Assembly: GCA_022071965.1 (NCBI GenBank)
Contig: JAJVIQ010000006.1
Span: 84,795-148,794, forward strand
Reading direction: 5' to 3'
DNA from: Gammaproteobacteria bacterium
GTDB lineage: Bacteria; Pseudomonadota; Gammaproteobacteria; JAJPIJ01
DNA length: 64,000 nucleotides
Below the pieces are notes generated by a model, which was not told the origin of the DNA, did no database searches, and saw nothing but the letters and a program-made list of their open reading frames with translations. A program made the position numbers and the translations under genes. Below are positions 44,321 through 55,001 of the stretch, piece after piece (the first letter of the stretch is position 1; each line of letters begins with the position of its first letter).

Positions 44321-46414
44321 ATGTCAGCAACGGGCCTCGCTGTCGATCCGTCCGCTCCGCGCACTGCCGGTGCGCTGGGCCCGCTTCCGGCGCGCGTCGT
44401 CAAACGCACCGGCGAGGAGGCGGCCTTCGACGCCGAACGCATCGTCTCGGCGATCCGCCGCGCCGGCCAGGCCACCGGCGAGTTCGACGAGGACGAGGCG
44501 CGTCTTCTCACCGGCCGGGTGCTCAAGGTGCTGCGCCATCGCTTCGACGGCCTGCCGCCCACGGTCGAGCAGGTCCAGGACATCGTCGAGCAGACCCTCA
44601 TCGTCGACAATCATCTGCGCACGGCGCGCGCCTACATCGCCTACCGGGATGCCCGCGCGCGCCTGCGCCAGGACCGCCGCACCCTGCTCGACGTCGCCGC
44701 CTCCATCAACGAGTATCTCGATCGCGACGACTGGCGCGTGCGGGCGAACGCCAACCAGGGCTATTCGCTGGGCGGCCTCATCCTCAACGTCTCCGGCAAG
44801 GTGGTGGCGAACTACTGGCTTTCGCACGTCTATCCCCCCGAGATCGGTCAGGCACACCGCGAGGCCGACATCCATATCCATGATCTCGACATGCTGGCCG
44901 GCTACTGCGCCGGCTGGTCGCTGCGCCAGCTCCTGCACGAGGGCTTCAACGGCGTGCCCGGGAAGATCGAGGCCGGCCCGCCCCGGCACCTGTCCAGCGC
45001 GCTCGGCCAGGCGGTGAACTTTCTCGGCACGCTGCAGAACGAGTGGGCGGGCGCACAGGCCTTCAGCTCCTTCGATACCTATCTGGCGCCGTTCCTGCGC
45101 AAGGACGCGCTCGACTACGAGACGGTGCGGCAGACCATCCAGGAGTTCGTGTACAACCTCAACGTGCCATCGCGCTGGGGCACACAGACACCGTTCACCA
45201 ACCTGACCTTCGACTGGGTCTGCCCGGAGGACCTGCGCGAACAGGTTCCCGTCATCGGCGGCGAGGAGATGCCGTTCACCTATGGCGAGCTGCAGATCGA
45301 GATGGACATGATCAACCGCGCCTACATCGAGGTCATGACCGCCGGCGATGCCAGGGGGCGGGTGTTCACCTTTCCGATCCCGACCTACAACATCACGGCC
45401 GATTTCCCGTGGGAGTCGGAGAATGCGCAACGCCTCTTCGCCATGACGGCCAAGTACGGACTTCCGTATTTCCAGAACTTCCTGAACTCCGATCTCTCCC
45501 CGGGGATGGTGCGGTCCATGTGCTGCCGCCTGCAGCTCGATCTGCGCGAGCTGCTCAAGCGCGGCAACGGTCTGTTCGGCTCCGCCGAGCAGACCGGCTC
45601 GGTCGGCGTGGTGACCATCAACTGCGCACGGCTCGGCTACCTCCACAAGGGCGACGAATCGGCGCTGATCGAGCGTGTCGGGCGGCTGGCGGAGCTGGCG
45701 AAGCAGAGCCTGGAGATCAAGCGCAAGACCATACAGCGGCTCATGGACGGCGGTCTGTTCCCGTACACGAAGCGCTATCTCGGCACCCTGCGCAATCACT
45801 TCTCCACGATCGGCGTCAACGGCATCAACGAGATGATCCGCAACTTCACCGGCGGGGACGACGACATCTCCACCGAGCGCGGCCACGCCATGGCCCTGCG
45901 CCTGCTCGATCACCTGCGCGAGCGGCTGCGCGCCTTCCAGGAGGAGACCGGGCATCTCTACAACCTGGAGGCGACGCCCGCGGAGGGCACGACCTACCGG
46001 TTCGCCAGGGAGGATCGCAAGCGCCACCCCGGCATCCTGCAGGCCGGCACGCCGGAGAAACCTTACTACACCAACTCCAGCCAGCTGCCCGTCGGTTTCA
46101 CCGACGATCCCTTCGAGGCCCTGGGCCGCCAGGACGCCCTGCAGACGCGCTACACGGGCGGCACGGTGCTGCACCTGTACATGAGCGAGCGCCTCTCCTC
46201 GGCGGAGTCCTGCATGAGGCTGGTGCGTACGGCGCTGTCCCGTTTCCGCCTGCCCTACCTGACCATCACGCCGACGTTCTCGATCTGCCCGCGGCACGGA
46301 TATCTCGCCGGCGAACATGAATTCTGTCCGAAGTGCGACCAGGAGATCCTTGCCCGCAAGCAGGCGGGCAGGGCATGTGCAATGTCAACCTGCGAGGAGG
46401 AACCGACGTCATGA
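44321..46414 (+). CDS. nrdD: Anaerobic ribonucleoside-triphosphate reductase, large part (NrdD)
   Basis: The 697-residue protein has an ATP-cone (residues ~18-110) and the NrdD barrel, with the catalytic cysteines in region SMCCRLQLDLREL and conserved TFPIPTYN and NGINEM. It ends shortly after CPRHGYLAGEHEFCPKC. The glycyl-radical loop normally at the C terminus is absent and is encoded by the next gene. AGGGGGAG precedes the ATG at 44321. An FNR-like site lies upstream. It makes deoxynucleotides without oxygen. Confidence 0.92.
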   Translation: MSATGLAVDPSAPRTAGALGPLPARVVKRTGEEAAFDAERIVSAIRRAGQATGEFDEDEARLLTGRVLKVLRHRFDGLPPTVEQVQDIVEQTLIVDNHLRTARAYIAYRDARARLRQDRRTLLDVAASINEYLDRDDWRVRANANQGYSLGGLILNVSGKVVANYWLSHVYPPEIGQAHREADIHIHDLDMLAGYCAGWSLRQLLHEGFNGVPGKIEAGPPRHLSSALGQAVNFLGTLQNEWAGAQAFSSFDTYLAPFLRKDALDYETVRQTIQEFVYNLNVPSRWGTQTPFTNLTFDWVCPEDLREQVPVIGGEEMPFTYGELQIEMDMINRAYIEVMTAGDARGRVFTFPIPTYNITADFPWESENAQRLFAMTAKYGLPYFQNFLNSDLSPGMVRSMCCRLQLDLRELLKRGNGLFGSAEQTGSVGVVTINCARLGYLHKGDESALIERVGRLAELAKQSLEIKRKTIQRLMDGGLFPYTKRYLGTLRNHFSTIGVNGINEMIRNFTGGDDDISTERGHAMALRLLDHLRERLRAFQEETGHLYNLEATPAEGTTYRFAREDRKRHPGILQAGTPEKPYYTNSSQLPVGFTDDPFEALGRQDALQTRYTGGTVLHLYMSERLSSAESCMRLVRTALSRFRLPYLTITPTFSICPRHGYLAGEHEFCPKCDQEILARKQAGRACAMSTCEEEPTS

Positions 46415-46587
46415 GTCATGAGATCGAAGCTGTGTTGCCGGTGGAGGAACGTACCCGCTGCGAGGTGTGGACACGGGTCATGGGCTATCACCGGCCGGTA
46501 TCGGAGTTCAACCCGGGCAAGCAGGGCGAGCACCGCGAGCGCCTGCACTTCACCGAGCAACGCGCGGGGCGCGCGCTCGTGCGCTGA
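46411..46587 (+). CDS. Separate glycyl-radical domain of NrdD
   Basis: The 58-residue protein contains RCEVWTRVMGYHRPVSEFN, where the canonical NrdD glycyl-radical loop stands; Gly25 in RVMGY is the likely radical site. Its ATG overlaps the nrdD stop (ATGA) in the -1 frame, and a strong GAGGAGG lies 10 bases upstream, inside nrdD. Independent initiation is therefore likelier than frameshifting. It should pair with the large subunit and be activated by NrdG. Confidence 0.8.
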   Translation: MSHEIEAVLPVEERTRCEVWTRVMGYHRPVSEFNPGKQGEHRERLHFTEQRAGRALVR

Positions 46588-46588
46588 G

Positions 46589-47260
46589 GTGCCGCACGAG
46601 GCGCCGGTGATAGGGGGCATCGCCCCCTTCACCACCATCGACTTCCCGGGCAGGCTCGCGGCGGTGCTCTTCTGCCAGGGGTGCGCGTGGCGCTGCGGTT
46701 ACTGTCACAACCCCGGGTTGCTGCCCTTCCTGCCGGGGCGGCTCGACTGGGAGCGGATCCGTGCCTTCCTGCTCGCCCGCCGCGGCCTGCTGGAGGCCGT
46801 CGTCTTCAGCGGCGGAGAGCCGCTCTCCCAGCCCGCGCTGCCGGCCGCGATGCGCGAGGTGCGCGAGCTGGGTTTCGCCGTCGGGCTGCACACCACCGGC
46901 GCGAGTCCGGCACGATTCGGACAGGCGCTGGCACAGGTCGACTGGGTCGGCTTCGACGTCAAGGCGCCCGTCGATCGCTATGGCGAGATCACCGGGCGCG
47001 GCGACGGCGCGATCGTCTATCGCAGCCTCGCGACGCTCGTCTCCTCGCGTGTCGCGCACGAGGTGCGTACCACCGTGGACCCGCGGCAACTCGGCGAGAC
47101 CGATCTGCTGGAAATGGCGAGGCAGCTGGCGGATGCCGGCGTCACCCACTGGGTCCTGCAGCGATGCCGGGGGGCCGGGGCGCGGCGGATCGATCCCCTC
47201 GACGATGCCTCGCTGCTCGCGCGGCTGCGCGCGCAGCTGCCGTCACTGGCGGTGCGCTGA
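46589..47260 (+). CDS. nrdG: Anaerobic ribonucleotide reductase activating protein (NrdG)
   Basis: The 223-residue protein has the radical SAM motif CAWRCGYC (Cys32, 36, 39) after FCQG and the SGGEPLSQP SAM-binding segment. It makes the glycyl radical on NrdD, here on the separate small protein. The GTG start at 46589 follows the small gene by one base; open frame upstream overlaps other genes. Confidence 0.9.
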   Translation: MPHEAPVIGGIAPFTTIDFPGRLAAVLFCQGCAWRCGYCHNPGLLPFLPGRLDWERIRAFLLARRGLLEAVVFSGGEPLSQPALPAAMREVRELGFAVGLHTTGASPARFGQALAQVDWVGFDVKAPVDRYGEITGRGDGAIVYRSLATLVSSRVAHEVRTTVDPRQLGETDLLEMARQLADAGVTHWVLQRCRGAGARRIDPLDDASLLARLRAQLPSLAVR

Positions 47261-47379
47261 CGCGCCAGATGACAGCACGCCGCGCCGGCGGCCGGGACAG
47301 GGGATTGCCGGGTACCGGGCGGTCGCCGACCGCGACGGGGAGCATCGTGCCGGTCCCGGCCCCTCAGCGATAGCCTCGT

Positions 47380-48243
47380 ATGGAAGGTGCCATCTGGGGA
47401 AGCCTCGCCGCACTGTTTCTCGGCAGCGCGGACTTCGCCGGCCGCTTCAGCGGCCGCGCCCTCGGCGCGCCGAGCGCCATGCTCGGGGTGGTTGCGGTCG
47501 GCAGCGTCCTCATGACCCTAATCGTACTGGGCGGCGGGGAGCTCCCTCCGTTCGCGCCGGCGGGGCTGCCGCTGGTTGCCGGGTACGGCGTCAGCACGGC
47601 CTTCATGGGCGTGCTGCTCTATGCGGCGCTGGCTCGGGGTCCCGTCAGCGTCGTCGCACCGATCGTCGCCAGCCACCCGGTCCTGATCGCTGCCTACTGG
47701 TATGCGCGGGGGGTTCGGCCCGACGCGATCCACTGGACGGCCATCGCCGGTACGATAACCGGCGTCATCCTGGTTGCACTCAGTCGGGAGCGGCGCGAAG
47801 GCGACAGCGCCCAGCGCGCGCGTGGGGCGCTGGGCGTCACGCTGATCATCGCCGCGGCGGCGTGCTTGGCGCACGCGGCGCTGGTCGTTGCCGCGCAGGC
47901 GGCCACGCCGTACTACGAACCCGTGCAGATCGCCTGGATGGGACGCATCGTGAGTTTCCTGACCCTGCTGGGCTACTTCGCGCTGCGCCGGCAAAGACCG
48001 AACGTTCACGGGCGCTGGTGGCCGTTCCTGATCGCGCAGGGCGTCATCGACACTGCGGGCTACTACTGTCTGTTCGTCGGCAGCCGCAGTGACGGCGTGG
48101 CCGCGGCGGTGTCAACCTCGGCGTTCGGCGCAGTGACCACGCTGCTCGCGTGGGTGGTACTGCGCGAGGCCATGGGGCGCATCCAATGGCTGGGCTTGAT
48201 CCTCGTCTTCACGGGCATCGGCGTGCTGGCTGCCCGGGGCTGA
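47380..48243 (+). CDS. EamA/DMT-family permease
   Basis: The 287-residue protein has about ten transmembrane segments in two repeated halves, the second ending with the conserved LILVFTGIGVLA. This is the drug/metabolite transporter layout. The substrate is unknown. It sits 119 bases after nrdG. Confidence 0.85.
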   Translation: MEGAIWGSLAALFLGSADFAGRFSGRALGAPSAMLGVVAVGSVLMTLIVLGGGELPPFAPAGLPLVAGYGVSTAFMGVLLYAALARGPVSVVAPIVASHPVLIAAYWYARGVRPDAIHWTAIAGTITGVILVALSRERREGDSAQRARGALGVTLIIAAAACLAHAALVVAAQAATPYYEPVQIAWMGRIVSFLTLLGYFALRRQRPNVHGRWWPFLIAQGVIDTAGYYCLFVGSRSDGVAAAVSTSAFGAVTTLLAWVVLREAMGRIQWLGLILVFTGIGVLAARG

Positions 48244-48665
48244 AGGTCGGTTCGCTCGTTTGCGACGCTGACGCGTGGCGGATGCATCCACGCACGGTGG
48301 GCGCCCGGCGGTTGCGTGCCCGGGCACGGCCGGTCGGATTTCCACCGGCCTCGTCGCGACGGCTCGGGCGCGGTCTCGCCGCGGCACGGCAGCGCTTCGC
48401 CGTCAGCGGCGATCCCCCGTGACGCGGCACGGACCCGCCCTGCGCTGTCCGTGCTGCCGCGGCGATGTATAATCGCCGGCGGTGTGGCGAGCGGCCGTGG
48501 CGCCCACCGCCCCGGCTGACCAGCCCCGCGAATCCGCCTGGCCAGCCTCGCTTCGGAAGCTGGCTCCTGCCGGCGCCACCATGATCGTGGCGAGCGGCAC
48601 GTTTCGGGTCCCGTCCCCACCCGGTTACGAATTCATGCTGCAGCGTGGCTGCAAGGGAGACTGCT
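48244..48665. other. Intergenic region upstream of csrA
   Basis: A -10-like TATAAT at 48468-48473 sits about 193 bases before the csrA start. The -35 candidate is CTGTCC at 48445-48450, which is poor. No gene is supported in these 422 bases. Confidence 0.4.
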
Positions 48666-48905
48666 GTGCTCATCCTCACCCGCCGTATCAACGAGAGCCT
48701 CAATATCGGTGACGACGTCACGATCACCGTGCTTGGGATCAAGGGCAATCACGTGCGCATCGGCATAGGCGCACCGAAGCATGTCAGCGTGCACCGCGAG
48801 GAGATCTACGAGCGCATCCGCCGCGAGCAACGGGCCGCAGATACCCCCTCCGCGGCGTTGGCCACCGAGACGGGCGGGACCGCCACGCCGGACGACCAGG
48901 CCTGA
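48666..48905 (+). CDS. csrA: Carbon storage regulator CsrA
   Basis: The 79-residue protein starts [18 protein letters not shown] and has [10 protein letters not shown], the CsrA signature. It binds GGA motifs in mRNA leaders. GTG at 48666 was chosen over an upstream in-frame start because GGGAG precedes it. The C-terminal 20 residues beyond the usual ~60 are an unstructured extension. Confidence 0.93.
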   Translation: MLILTRRINESLNIGDDVTITVLGIKGNHVRIGIGAPKHVSVHREEIYERIRREQRAADTPSAALATETGGTATPDDQA

Positions 48906-48927
48906 GCGCGCGCGTCTCCGCGCGCGC
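48906..48927 (+). terminator. Nine-base-pair GC hairpin after csrA
   Basis: GCGCGCGCG pairs perfectly with CGCGCGCGC around a TCTC loop, directly after the csrA stop. There is no T run behind it, so terminator function is likely but not certain. Confidence 0.45.
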
Positions 48928-49132
48928 CGTCAACCCACGCCCATCGGCGAGAGACCGCGGCCGGGGTGTGATCGCCCTGCGCCGGCGGCATGTTGCAATG
49001 CGTCATCCGCCCGCTGCACACCATTCAAGCGTACGCGCGAATAGCGCATGATCCCGCCATCGTCGAAATGTTCGCCGACCCGGGGCCGCGCAGCGGCAAT
49101 CGCGTGCCCGTGGCGTGGAGGGAAGCGCAATC

Positions 49133-51157
49133 GTGTTCGAGACGTCCCGCGAGAAGTTCGCCCAGCTCCTGTGCGTCGCCTACGTCGTCCTTGGAGTGAT
49201 ATGGCTGTTCGTCACTGAACATCTCGCCGCGCCTGCGGCGCACGATCCCCGGCATTTCCAGCAAGCGCACATACTCGGCTGGCTGGCGTTCATCATCGTG
49301 TCCGCGTTCCTGGCATACGGACTGCTCAGGAAGGCCCGCGCCAGCCAGCTCCGATTGCAGGATCGGCTTGCCACGATCGCCGCCGCCTCGCCGAGCATCA
49401 TCTGCTCGTTTCGCATGCGGCCGGAGGGAACCCTCGGCTTCGCCTACGCCAGCCCCGCGATCGAGGGGATCCTCGGCGTCGCGCCGGAATCGCTGCGCAG
49501 TGACGCGATCAACATCGTCACGATGTTTCCGCCCGAGGACGCCGCGCAACTGAGGATCACCCTGCGCGCCTCGGCCGACAGGATGTCGCTGTGGCGCACG
49601 ACATTGCGCGTGCGCCACCCCTGGAAGGGCGATCTGTGGATCGAAGGCAGCGCCATGCCGGTGCGCGAAGACGATGGCAGCGTGCTCTGGCACGGCGTCA
49701 TCACCGACGTCACGGCACGGGTGGCCGCGGAGCAGTCGTTACGGGAGAGCGAGACGCGTTACCGAACCCTCTTCAACGCCGGCCGCGACGCCTTCATGGT
49801 GTTTCCGGTCGAGGACACGGGGCTGGCCTCCCGCTTCACGGACGTCAACGAGGAGTGCTGCAGGATGTTCGGCCACACGCGCACGGAGCTGATGAGCATG
49901 TCGCCCGTGGATCTCTTCGCCCCGGCGACTCGCGCCAGGGTGCCGGAACTCGCGGCGGCACTGCTCCGCGACGGCCACCTCCGCCTCGACGTCGACCACA
50001 TCACCGGAGCGGGTCATCGCGCCGCCGCTGACGTGGCGGTCACCCTGTTCGAGGTCCACGGTCAGCGCATGGCCATGGCCATCGCGCGCGACATCTCCGC
50101 GCGCAGGAGCGCCGAGGAAAGTCTGCGCGAGTCCACGGAGCGGCTGCGGCTCATTGGCCGGAGCGTGCGCGAGGTGTTCTACATCGCGGCGCCGGACTTC
50201 TCGAAGATCTATTACGTCAACGAGGCGTTCGAACGCCTCTTCGGCATCCCGAGCGAAAGACTGACGACCGAACCCATGGCATGGATGCATGCGGCCCATC
50301 CCGGCGATCACGACGCGATCCGGGCGGTGATCGCCGGGCTCGGGCGCGGCGTGAGCGCGGAGATCGAGTACCGGATCATCCGCCCGGACGGCACCGAACG
50401 CTGGCTGTGGGCGCGGCCGCAGCTCATCGACGCCGGCGACGGGGAGGCGCTGGCCATCGGCATCGTGGAGGACATCACCGAACGCCGCATGAGCGAGGAA
50501 TCGCGCCTGCGCGAGGCATACCGGCAGCGCGACGCACTGGTGCGCGAGGTGCACCACCGCATCAAGAACAACCTGCAGGGCGTGGCCGGCCTGCTGCAGC
50601 AGCAGGCGATGCAGAACCCCGGGATCGCAGGCCCCATAGACAAGGCGATAGGCCGGATGCAGACCGTCGCCGTCGTCTACGGCCTGCAGGGCGCCGCCGG
50701 CTACGCCCAGATCACCCTGCGCGACATGCTGGCGGCCATCGCGCGCGGCGTGGAGGAGCTCACCGGCGCGCGAATCGCCGTTCGCCCGGACCAACGCACG
50801 GCATCGCCGCCGCGGGTCCGCGAGGGCGAGGCCGTGCCGCTCGCCCTCGCCGTCAACGAGCTCATCGTCAATGCCGTCAAGCATGCGGACGAGCCCCGGC
50901 CGGGCGGTGTCGCCGGCGTGGAGATCACGCTGACCGAAACGCCCGGCGCGGCCACGATCACCATCCGCAACCCGGGCGCCCTGCCGGCGGGATTCGAGTT
51001 CGATTACCGGAGCGGCACGGGTGTCGGGCTTGGCCTCGTGCGCACGCTGCTGCCGCGCAACAGCGGCGTGGACGTCGCGTTGACGAGCGATCCCGCCTCG
51101 GTGACGGCCACGGTCAGGATCGGCGTCCCCGCCCTGCTGCCGGCCGTCGACGGCTGA
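49133..51157 (+). CDS. PAS sensor histidine kinase (HisKA_2 type)
   Basis: The 674-residue protein has two N-terminal transmembrane helices, three PAS domains (residues ~70-450), a HisKA_2 motif EVHHRIKNNLQG near residue 473 and an HATPase domain with NELIVNAVKHA. GTG at 49133 has GGAGGG 9 bases before it; a GTG at 49115 is the other option. The ANTAR response regulator faces it downstream. Confidence 0.82.
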   Translation: MFETSREKFAQLLCVAYVVLGVIWLFVTEHLAAPAAHDPRHFQQAHILGWLAFIIVSAFLAYGLLRKARASQLRLQDRLATIAAASPSIICSFRMRPEGTLGFAYASPAIEGILGVAPESLRSDAINIVTMFPPEDAAQLRITLRASADRMSLWRTTLRVRHPWKGDLWIEGSAMPVREDDGSVLWHGVITDVTARVAAEQSLRESETRYRTLFNAGRDAFMVFPVEDTGLASRFTDVNEECCRMFGHTRTELMSMSPVDLFAPATRARVPELAAALLRDGHLRLDVDHITGAGHRAAADVAVTLFEVHGQRMAMAIARDISARRSAEESLRESTERLRLIGRSVREVFYIAAPDFSKIYYVNEAFERLFGIPSERLTTEPMAWMHAAHPGDHDAIRAVIAGLGRGVSAEIEYRIIRPDGTERWLWARPQLIDAGDGEALAIGIVEDITERRMSEESRLREAYRQRDALVREVHHRIKNNLQGVAGLLQQQAMQNPGIAGPIDKAIGRMQTVAVVYGLQGAAGYAQITLRDMLAAIARGVEELTGARIAVRPDQRTASPPRVREGEAVPLALAVNELIVNAVKHADEPRPGGVAGVEITLTETPGAATITIRNPGALPAGFEFDYRSGTGVGLGLVRTLLPRNSGVDVALTSDPASVTATVRIGVPALLPAVDG

Positions 51158-51191
51158 GGAGCCGGGAGGCGCGCACGGCGTCCCGCGCCGG

Positions 51192-51806
51192 TCATGCCGG
51201 TTCGTCCCTCTCCCTGCCGCCGCCGGGGAGGTCGACCTTCTCGAGGGCATCCAGCAGCTCGGCGGCGACCACGTGTATCCTGCGGCGCTGCGAGCGGGAG
51301 CTGCGTCGCAATGCGTGAAAGGCCTCGTCGCGGTTCAGCCGCCTGCGCTCCATCAGCACGCCCACGGCCATGCTCGTCTCGCGTGCGCCCTCCAGCGCGG
51401 CCGTGAGCTGATCGCGGGCAGTCCTCAACCCGACGATCTCCGAGGCGCGGGTGCGGGCCGCCTCGATGGCCGGGATGATCTGCGAGACCTGCAGCGGCTT
51501 CACGAGAAAGCCCAGGGCGCCGTGCTCCGCCGCCTGCCTGACGATCTCCTCGTCGCCGAAGGCGGACAGGAACAGGAACGGGACGGCGAAGCGCCGGAAC
51601 AGTATGCTTCCGAGCTCGATACCGGACATGCCCTCCATGCGGATGTCCAGCAACGCGATGTCGGGCGTCTGCTGGGCGACGAGCATCAGGGCCTCCTCGC
51701 CCGAGCCCGCACCGAGCACCTCGTAGCCGGCGCTCTGCAATCCCTCCGACAGCGTGCCCAATATCAGCCGATCGTCATCGACGACAAGAATGCAGCCTTT
51801 GCTCAT
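51192..51806 (-). CDS. Response regulator with ANTAR RNA-binding output
   Basis: The 204-residue protein has a receiver domain with Asp10/11, phosphoacceptor Asp54 and Lys103, then an ANTAR domain (from about residue 125, ending near LLDALEK) with AVGVLMERRRLNRDEAFHALR. ANTAR proteins bind RNA hairpins and prevent termination. The neighbouring HisKA_2 kinase is its likely partner. The stop faces the kinase stop 34 bases away. Confidence 0.88.
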   Translation of the reverse strand: MSKGCILVVDDDRLILGTLSEGLQSAGYEVLGAGSGEEALMLVAQQTPDIALLDIRMEGMSGIELGSILFRRFAVPFLFLSAFGDEEIVRQAAEHGALGFLVKPLQVSQIIPAIEAARTRASEIVGLRTARDQLTAALEGARETSMAVGVLMERRRLNRDEAFHALRRSSRSQRRRIHVVAAELLDALEKVDLPGGGRERDEPA

Positions 51807-52220
51807 GCCAGCCTCTCGTATGCGTGCGCACGAACCCGGCGTCAGCTGCCGGGGCAGCGGCCCGCACCCGGTTCCTGGCGGGTGACCCCCCGGTCCGCTG
51901 GTGCAGCGTGCCCTGCGTGAACGAGCATACCGCGATTCAGCATCCGCATGGCCGCGTCCACGCGCCCGCAACGCCGCGCCACATCGCGTGCACACCGGTC
52001 CGGATCGCGCGAGCACGGGGCAGACCGACCGCGAGCATCGCGTCTCCCTGGAGGTTGCGGTGGCCCGGTCTGTGCTACAGGAACCGCAATCGAATCTTTG
52101 CCGTCGACATCCGGGTGTTCGACACCGAGCGCGATGACATGGGACCGCAATCGAACAACCGTTCGAAGCTTTGCCGGGGTGCCGCCCCGGGGGAATGGCG
52201 GCACACTGAAATCAAGCCCT
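51807..52220. other. Intergenic region between response regulator and GGDEF/EAL gene
   Basis: The 414 bases hold no clear gene. A 12-base direct repeat is described separately. Promoters for both divergent genes must be here, but I see no clear boxes. Confidence 0.4.
52083..52155. repeat. Short direct repeat ACCGCAATCGAA
   Basis: Copies lie at 52083-52094 and 52144-52155, 61 bases apart, each followed shortly by TTTGCCG. They lie before the GGDEF/EAL gene and may be a regulator site or a chance duplication. Confidence 0.45.
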
Positions 52221-55001
52221 ATGCATGCTGACCGGGGCGATACAGGCGGGGAAACCACGCCGGCCGCGGGCAGCCGCGGCCCCGCCGTGGCCGCGCGCGG
52301 GCGCCTGCTCCTGGCCGCAGCCGGTCTGCTCGGGCTCTATGCGCTGCTCATCTACGGGGAGTGGGCCACGGGGCGCGCGGCGAACCTGGTTTCCGATGTC
52401 GCCTGGACCCTGGCCGCGCTGCTCGCGGCCTGGCGCTGCCTGCTCACCGCCCGCGGTGAGACAGATCCGTACGCAAGGCGCGCCTGGTACCTGTTCGCGG
52501 CCGGTGCGTACTCCTGGTTCCTCGGCATGCTGTACTGGGACTACCTGGAACTGGCGCTGGGCACCGATGCCACGTTCCCGACGCTGGCCGATTATTTCTA
52601 CGACGCCCTGAGCGTGCTCTTCCTGGCCGGCGCCGCCAGTCTCGTGGCGAAGGCGCCGGTGTATGCGCTCGCCAGGCGCCAGGCGGCAAACCTGACCATG
52701 GTGGTCCTGGGTCTGCTGGCGCTGTCGATCATCGTCTTCTACACGTCCTTCAGCGGCATGTCGCTGGGTTGGGAATTCCTGGTGATGGCCATCGCAATGC
52801 CGGCGGTATATGCGGCGGCATGCCTGATGCTGCTGGGATGCCTGTGGATCTTCACCGCGCGGGCCGCATGGCTGCCGATCGCACTGATGGCGGTGGCCGT
52901 GGGCATCCACGGCGTCGCCGACGTCCTCTACGCCCAGGCGCAGGTCGGCCACGAATACGGCGCCTCGCACCATCTCAACATCAGCTGGCTCATCGCCTTT
53001 GCGCTGCAATACTGGGCAGCGTTCGAACAGCAGGCCGCGGGCGTCCGATCGCTGGTGCCGAACGAGCAGCGGCTGCGCAGCCTCGAAACCGCCTTCCCGG
53101 AGACCCTCATCTGCGCGTGCGTGGTCGCCATCTTCGTCGTGCGCGAGACGATCAATTCCGATGCGATCGGGATGACGATGCTCATCGCCATCACCTTCGT
53201 GCTCGTGCGGGCCTGGCGCGAACGGCAGGTCAGCCTGGAGGAGCGGCGCCTGAGTTCCGAGCTCAAGGAGACCGAGGAACGATTCCGGACCATGTGCGAT
53301 GCCACGCCCTTCATGGTGTGGCTGACGGATGCCGATCTGCGCTGCACGTACCTGAATCGCACCTGGTGCAGATTCACCGGACGCGACCTCAGCCGGGAGC
53401 TGGCGCACAACTGGGTGCAGGACGTGCACCCGGAGGATCGCGAGGCCTGCATGACGGGCTACCGCAGGGGACTCGCGATGCGCACCGCGTTCTCGGTGGA
53501 ATACCGGATACGCGGCGGCGATGGCCGCTACCGCTGGCTGCTCGACAACGGCGTGCCGCGCTACACGCCGGACGGCGCATTCGCCGGTTACATGGGTCAC
53601 GCCGTCGACATCACCGAGCGCAGGGAGGCCGAGGCGCGCATCCACCAGCTTGCGCTGTTCGACACGCTCACCGGCCTGCCGAATCGCACGCTGTTCCGCG
53701 GCCGCCTGGAACGGGCGCTGGCGCGTGCCGAGCAGCACGAACTGCAGCTCGGCGTGCTGTTCGTCGATCTCGACCGCATCAAGTCGATCAACGACACGCT
53801 CGGTCACGCCGCTGGCGATCAGATGCTGCGCGAGGTCGGCAAGCGTCTCGGCGCCGCCATCGGCGAGCACGACACCGTCGCCCGCCTGGGCGGAGATGAG
53901 TTCCTGATCATGGTCCCCGACCTGGGCGCGACCGCGGACGTCACGCGTCTGGCCGAGAGGATACTGGCCGGGCTGGCCGCCCCCTGCGAGATACAGGGCC
54001 ACACCCTGCACGTCACCGCCAGCATCGGCGTGAGCATCTATCCCCGCGACGGCCGCGACGCCGAGACGCTGCAGAAGCACGCCGACGTCGCGCTCTACAA
54101 GGCCAAGGAGCAGGGTCGCAACACCTACAAGCTGTTCGACGCCGCGATGAGCGCGCAGGCTCATGATCGCCTGCTGCTCGAGAACGGCCTGCGCACCGCG
54201 CTGAAGCGCAACGAGCTGTTGCTGCACTACCAGCCGCAGATCGACCTGCAAAGCCGCGCGGTCGTCGGCGTCGAGGCGCTGCTGCGCTGGCAGCATCCGG
54301 GCACCGGGCTGATGCCGCCGGCGGAGTTCATCGCCATCGCCGAGGATACCGGCCTCATCGTTCCCATCGGGGAATGGGTGCTGCGCGCGGCCTGCAGGCA
54401 GGCCAGGGCATGGCAGGCCGCGGGACTGCCGCCGCTGCGCATCGCCGTCAACGTCTCCGTGCGCCAGCTCAAGGAACAGTCTCTCCCGAGAACACTGGCC
54501 GCGATACTGGCCGAGACGGGCCTGGCGCCGGATCTGCTCGAGGTGGAGGTCACGGAGTCCGGCATCATGGCGAATCCGGATCACAGCGCCGGCATCCTGC
54601 GCGAGATCCAGGAAATGGGCGTGAGCATCGCGATCGACGACTTCGGCACCGGCTATTCGAGTCTCGCCTATCTCAAGCGCCTGCCGATCAATCGCCTGAA
54701 GATCGATCGTTCCTTCATCCGCGACATCCCCGGCGACGCTGACGACGTGGCCATCGCGCAGACCATCCTCGCCATGGCGCGCCAGCTGCAGCTCTCGGTG
54801 GTCGCCGAAGGCGTGGAGTCCGGGGAGATCCTGCGGTTTCTCCAGGCGAGCGGGTGCGAGAAGGCGCAGGGGTATTTCATCAGCCGCCCGCTTTCGCCCG
54901 ATGCCTGCGCCGAGTTCATCCGCGCGAGCATGCAGCAGCGCCCGGCGTTCGCCGCCTCGGGCCCCGTCGGACTCATTTCGGCAGCGGCTGCAGAACTATG
55001 A
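52221..55001 (+). CDS. Membrane PAS-GGDEF-EAL protein
   Basis: The 926-residue protein has an N-terminal membrane domain of about eight to ten helices, a PAS domain (residues ~355-475), a GGDEF domain with LGGDEFL near residue 555, and an EAL domain with GVEALLRW near residue 682 and DDFGTGYSS. Both motifs are intact, so it may make or break c-di-GMP. ATG at 52221 was chosen as the first ATG giving a clean membrane start; the ribosome site is weak. Confidence 0.85.
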   Translation: MHADRGDTGGETTPAAGSRGPAVAARGRLLLAAAGLLGLYALLIYGEWATGRAANLVSDVAWTLAALLAAWRCLLTARGETDPYARRAWYLFAAGAYSWFLGMLYWDYLELALGTDATFPTLADYFYDALSVLFLAGAASLVAKAPVYALARRQAANLTMVVLGLLALSIIVFYTSFSGMSLGWEFLVMAIAMPAVYAAACLMLLGCLWIFTARAAWLPIALMAVAVGIHGVADVLYAQAQVGHEYGASHHLNISWLIAFALQYWAAFEQQAAGVRSLVPNEQRLRSLETAFPETLICACVVAIFVVRETINSDAIGMTMLIAITFVLVRAWRERQVSLEERRLSSELKETEERFRTMCDATPFMVWLTDADLRCTYLNRTWCRFTGRDLSRELAHNWVQDVHPEDREACMTGYRRGLAMRTAFSVEYRIRGGDGRYRWLLDNGVPRYTPDGAFAGYMGHAVDITERREAEARIHQLALFDTLTGLPNRTLFRGRLERALARAEQHELQLGVLFVDLDRIKSINDTLGHAAGDQMLREVGKRLGAAIGEHDTVARLGGDEFLIMVPDLGATADVTRLAERILAGLAAPCEIQGHTLHVTASIGVSIYPRDGRDAETLQKHADVALYKAKEQGRNTYKLFDAAMSAQAHDRLLLENGLRTALKRNELLLHYQPQIDLQSRAVVGVEALLRWQHPGTGLMPPAEFIAIAEDTGLIVPIGEWVLRAACRQARAWQAAGLPPLRIAVNVSVRQLKEQSLPRTLAAILAETGLAPDLLEVEVTESGIMANPDHSAGILREIQEMGVSIAIDDFGTGYSSLAYLKRLPINRLKIDRSFIRDIPGDADDVAIAQTILAMARQLQLSVVAEGVESGEILRFLQASGCEKAQGYFISRPLSPDACAEFIRASMQQRPAFAASGPVGLISAAAAEL

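Noticed and set aside
46405..46420. Programmed frameshift joining nrdD to its glycyl-radical domain
   Set aside because: A strong ribosome site and an own ATG favour separate initiation, though a frameshift cannot be fully ruled out by eye.
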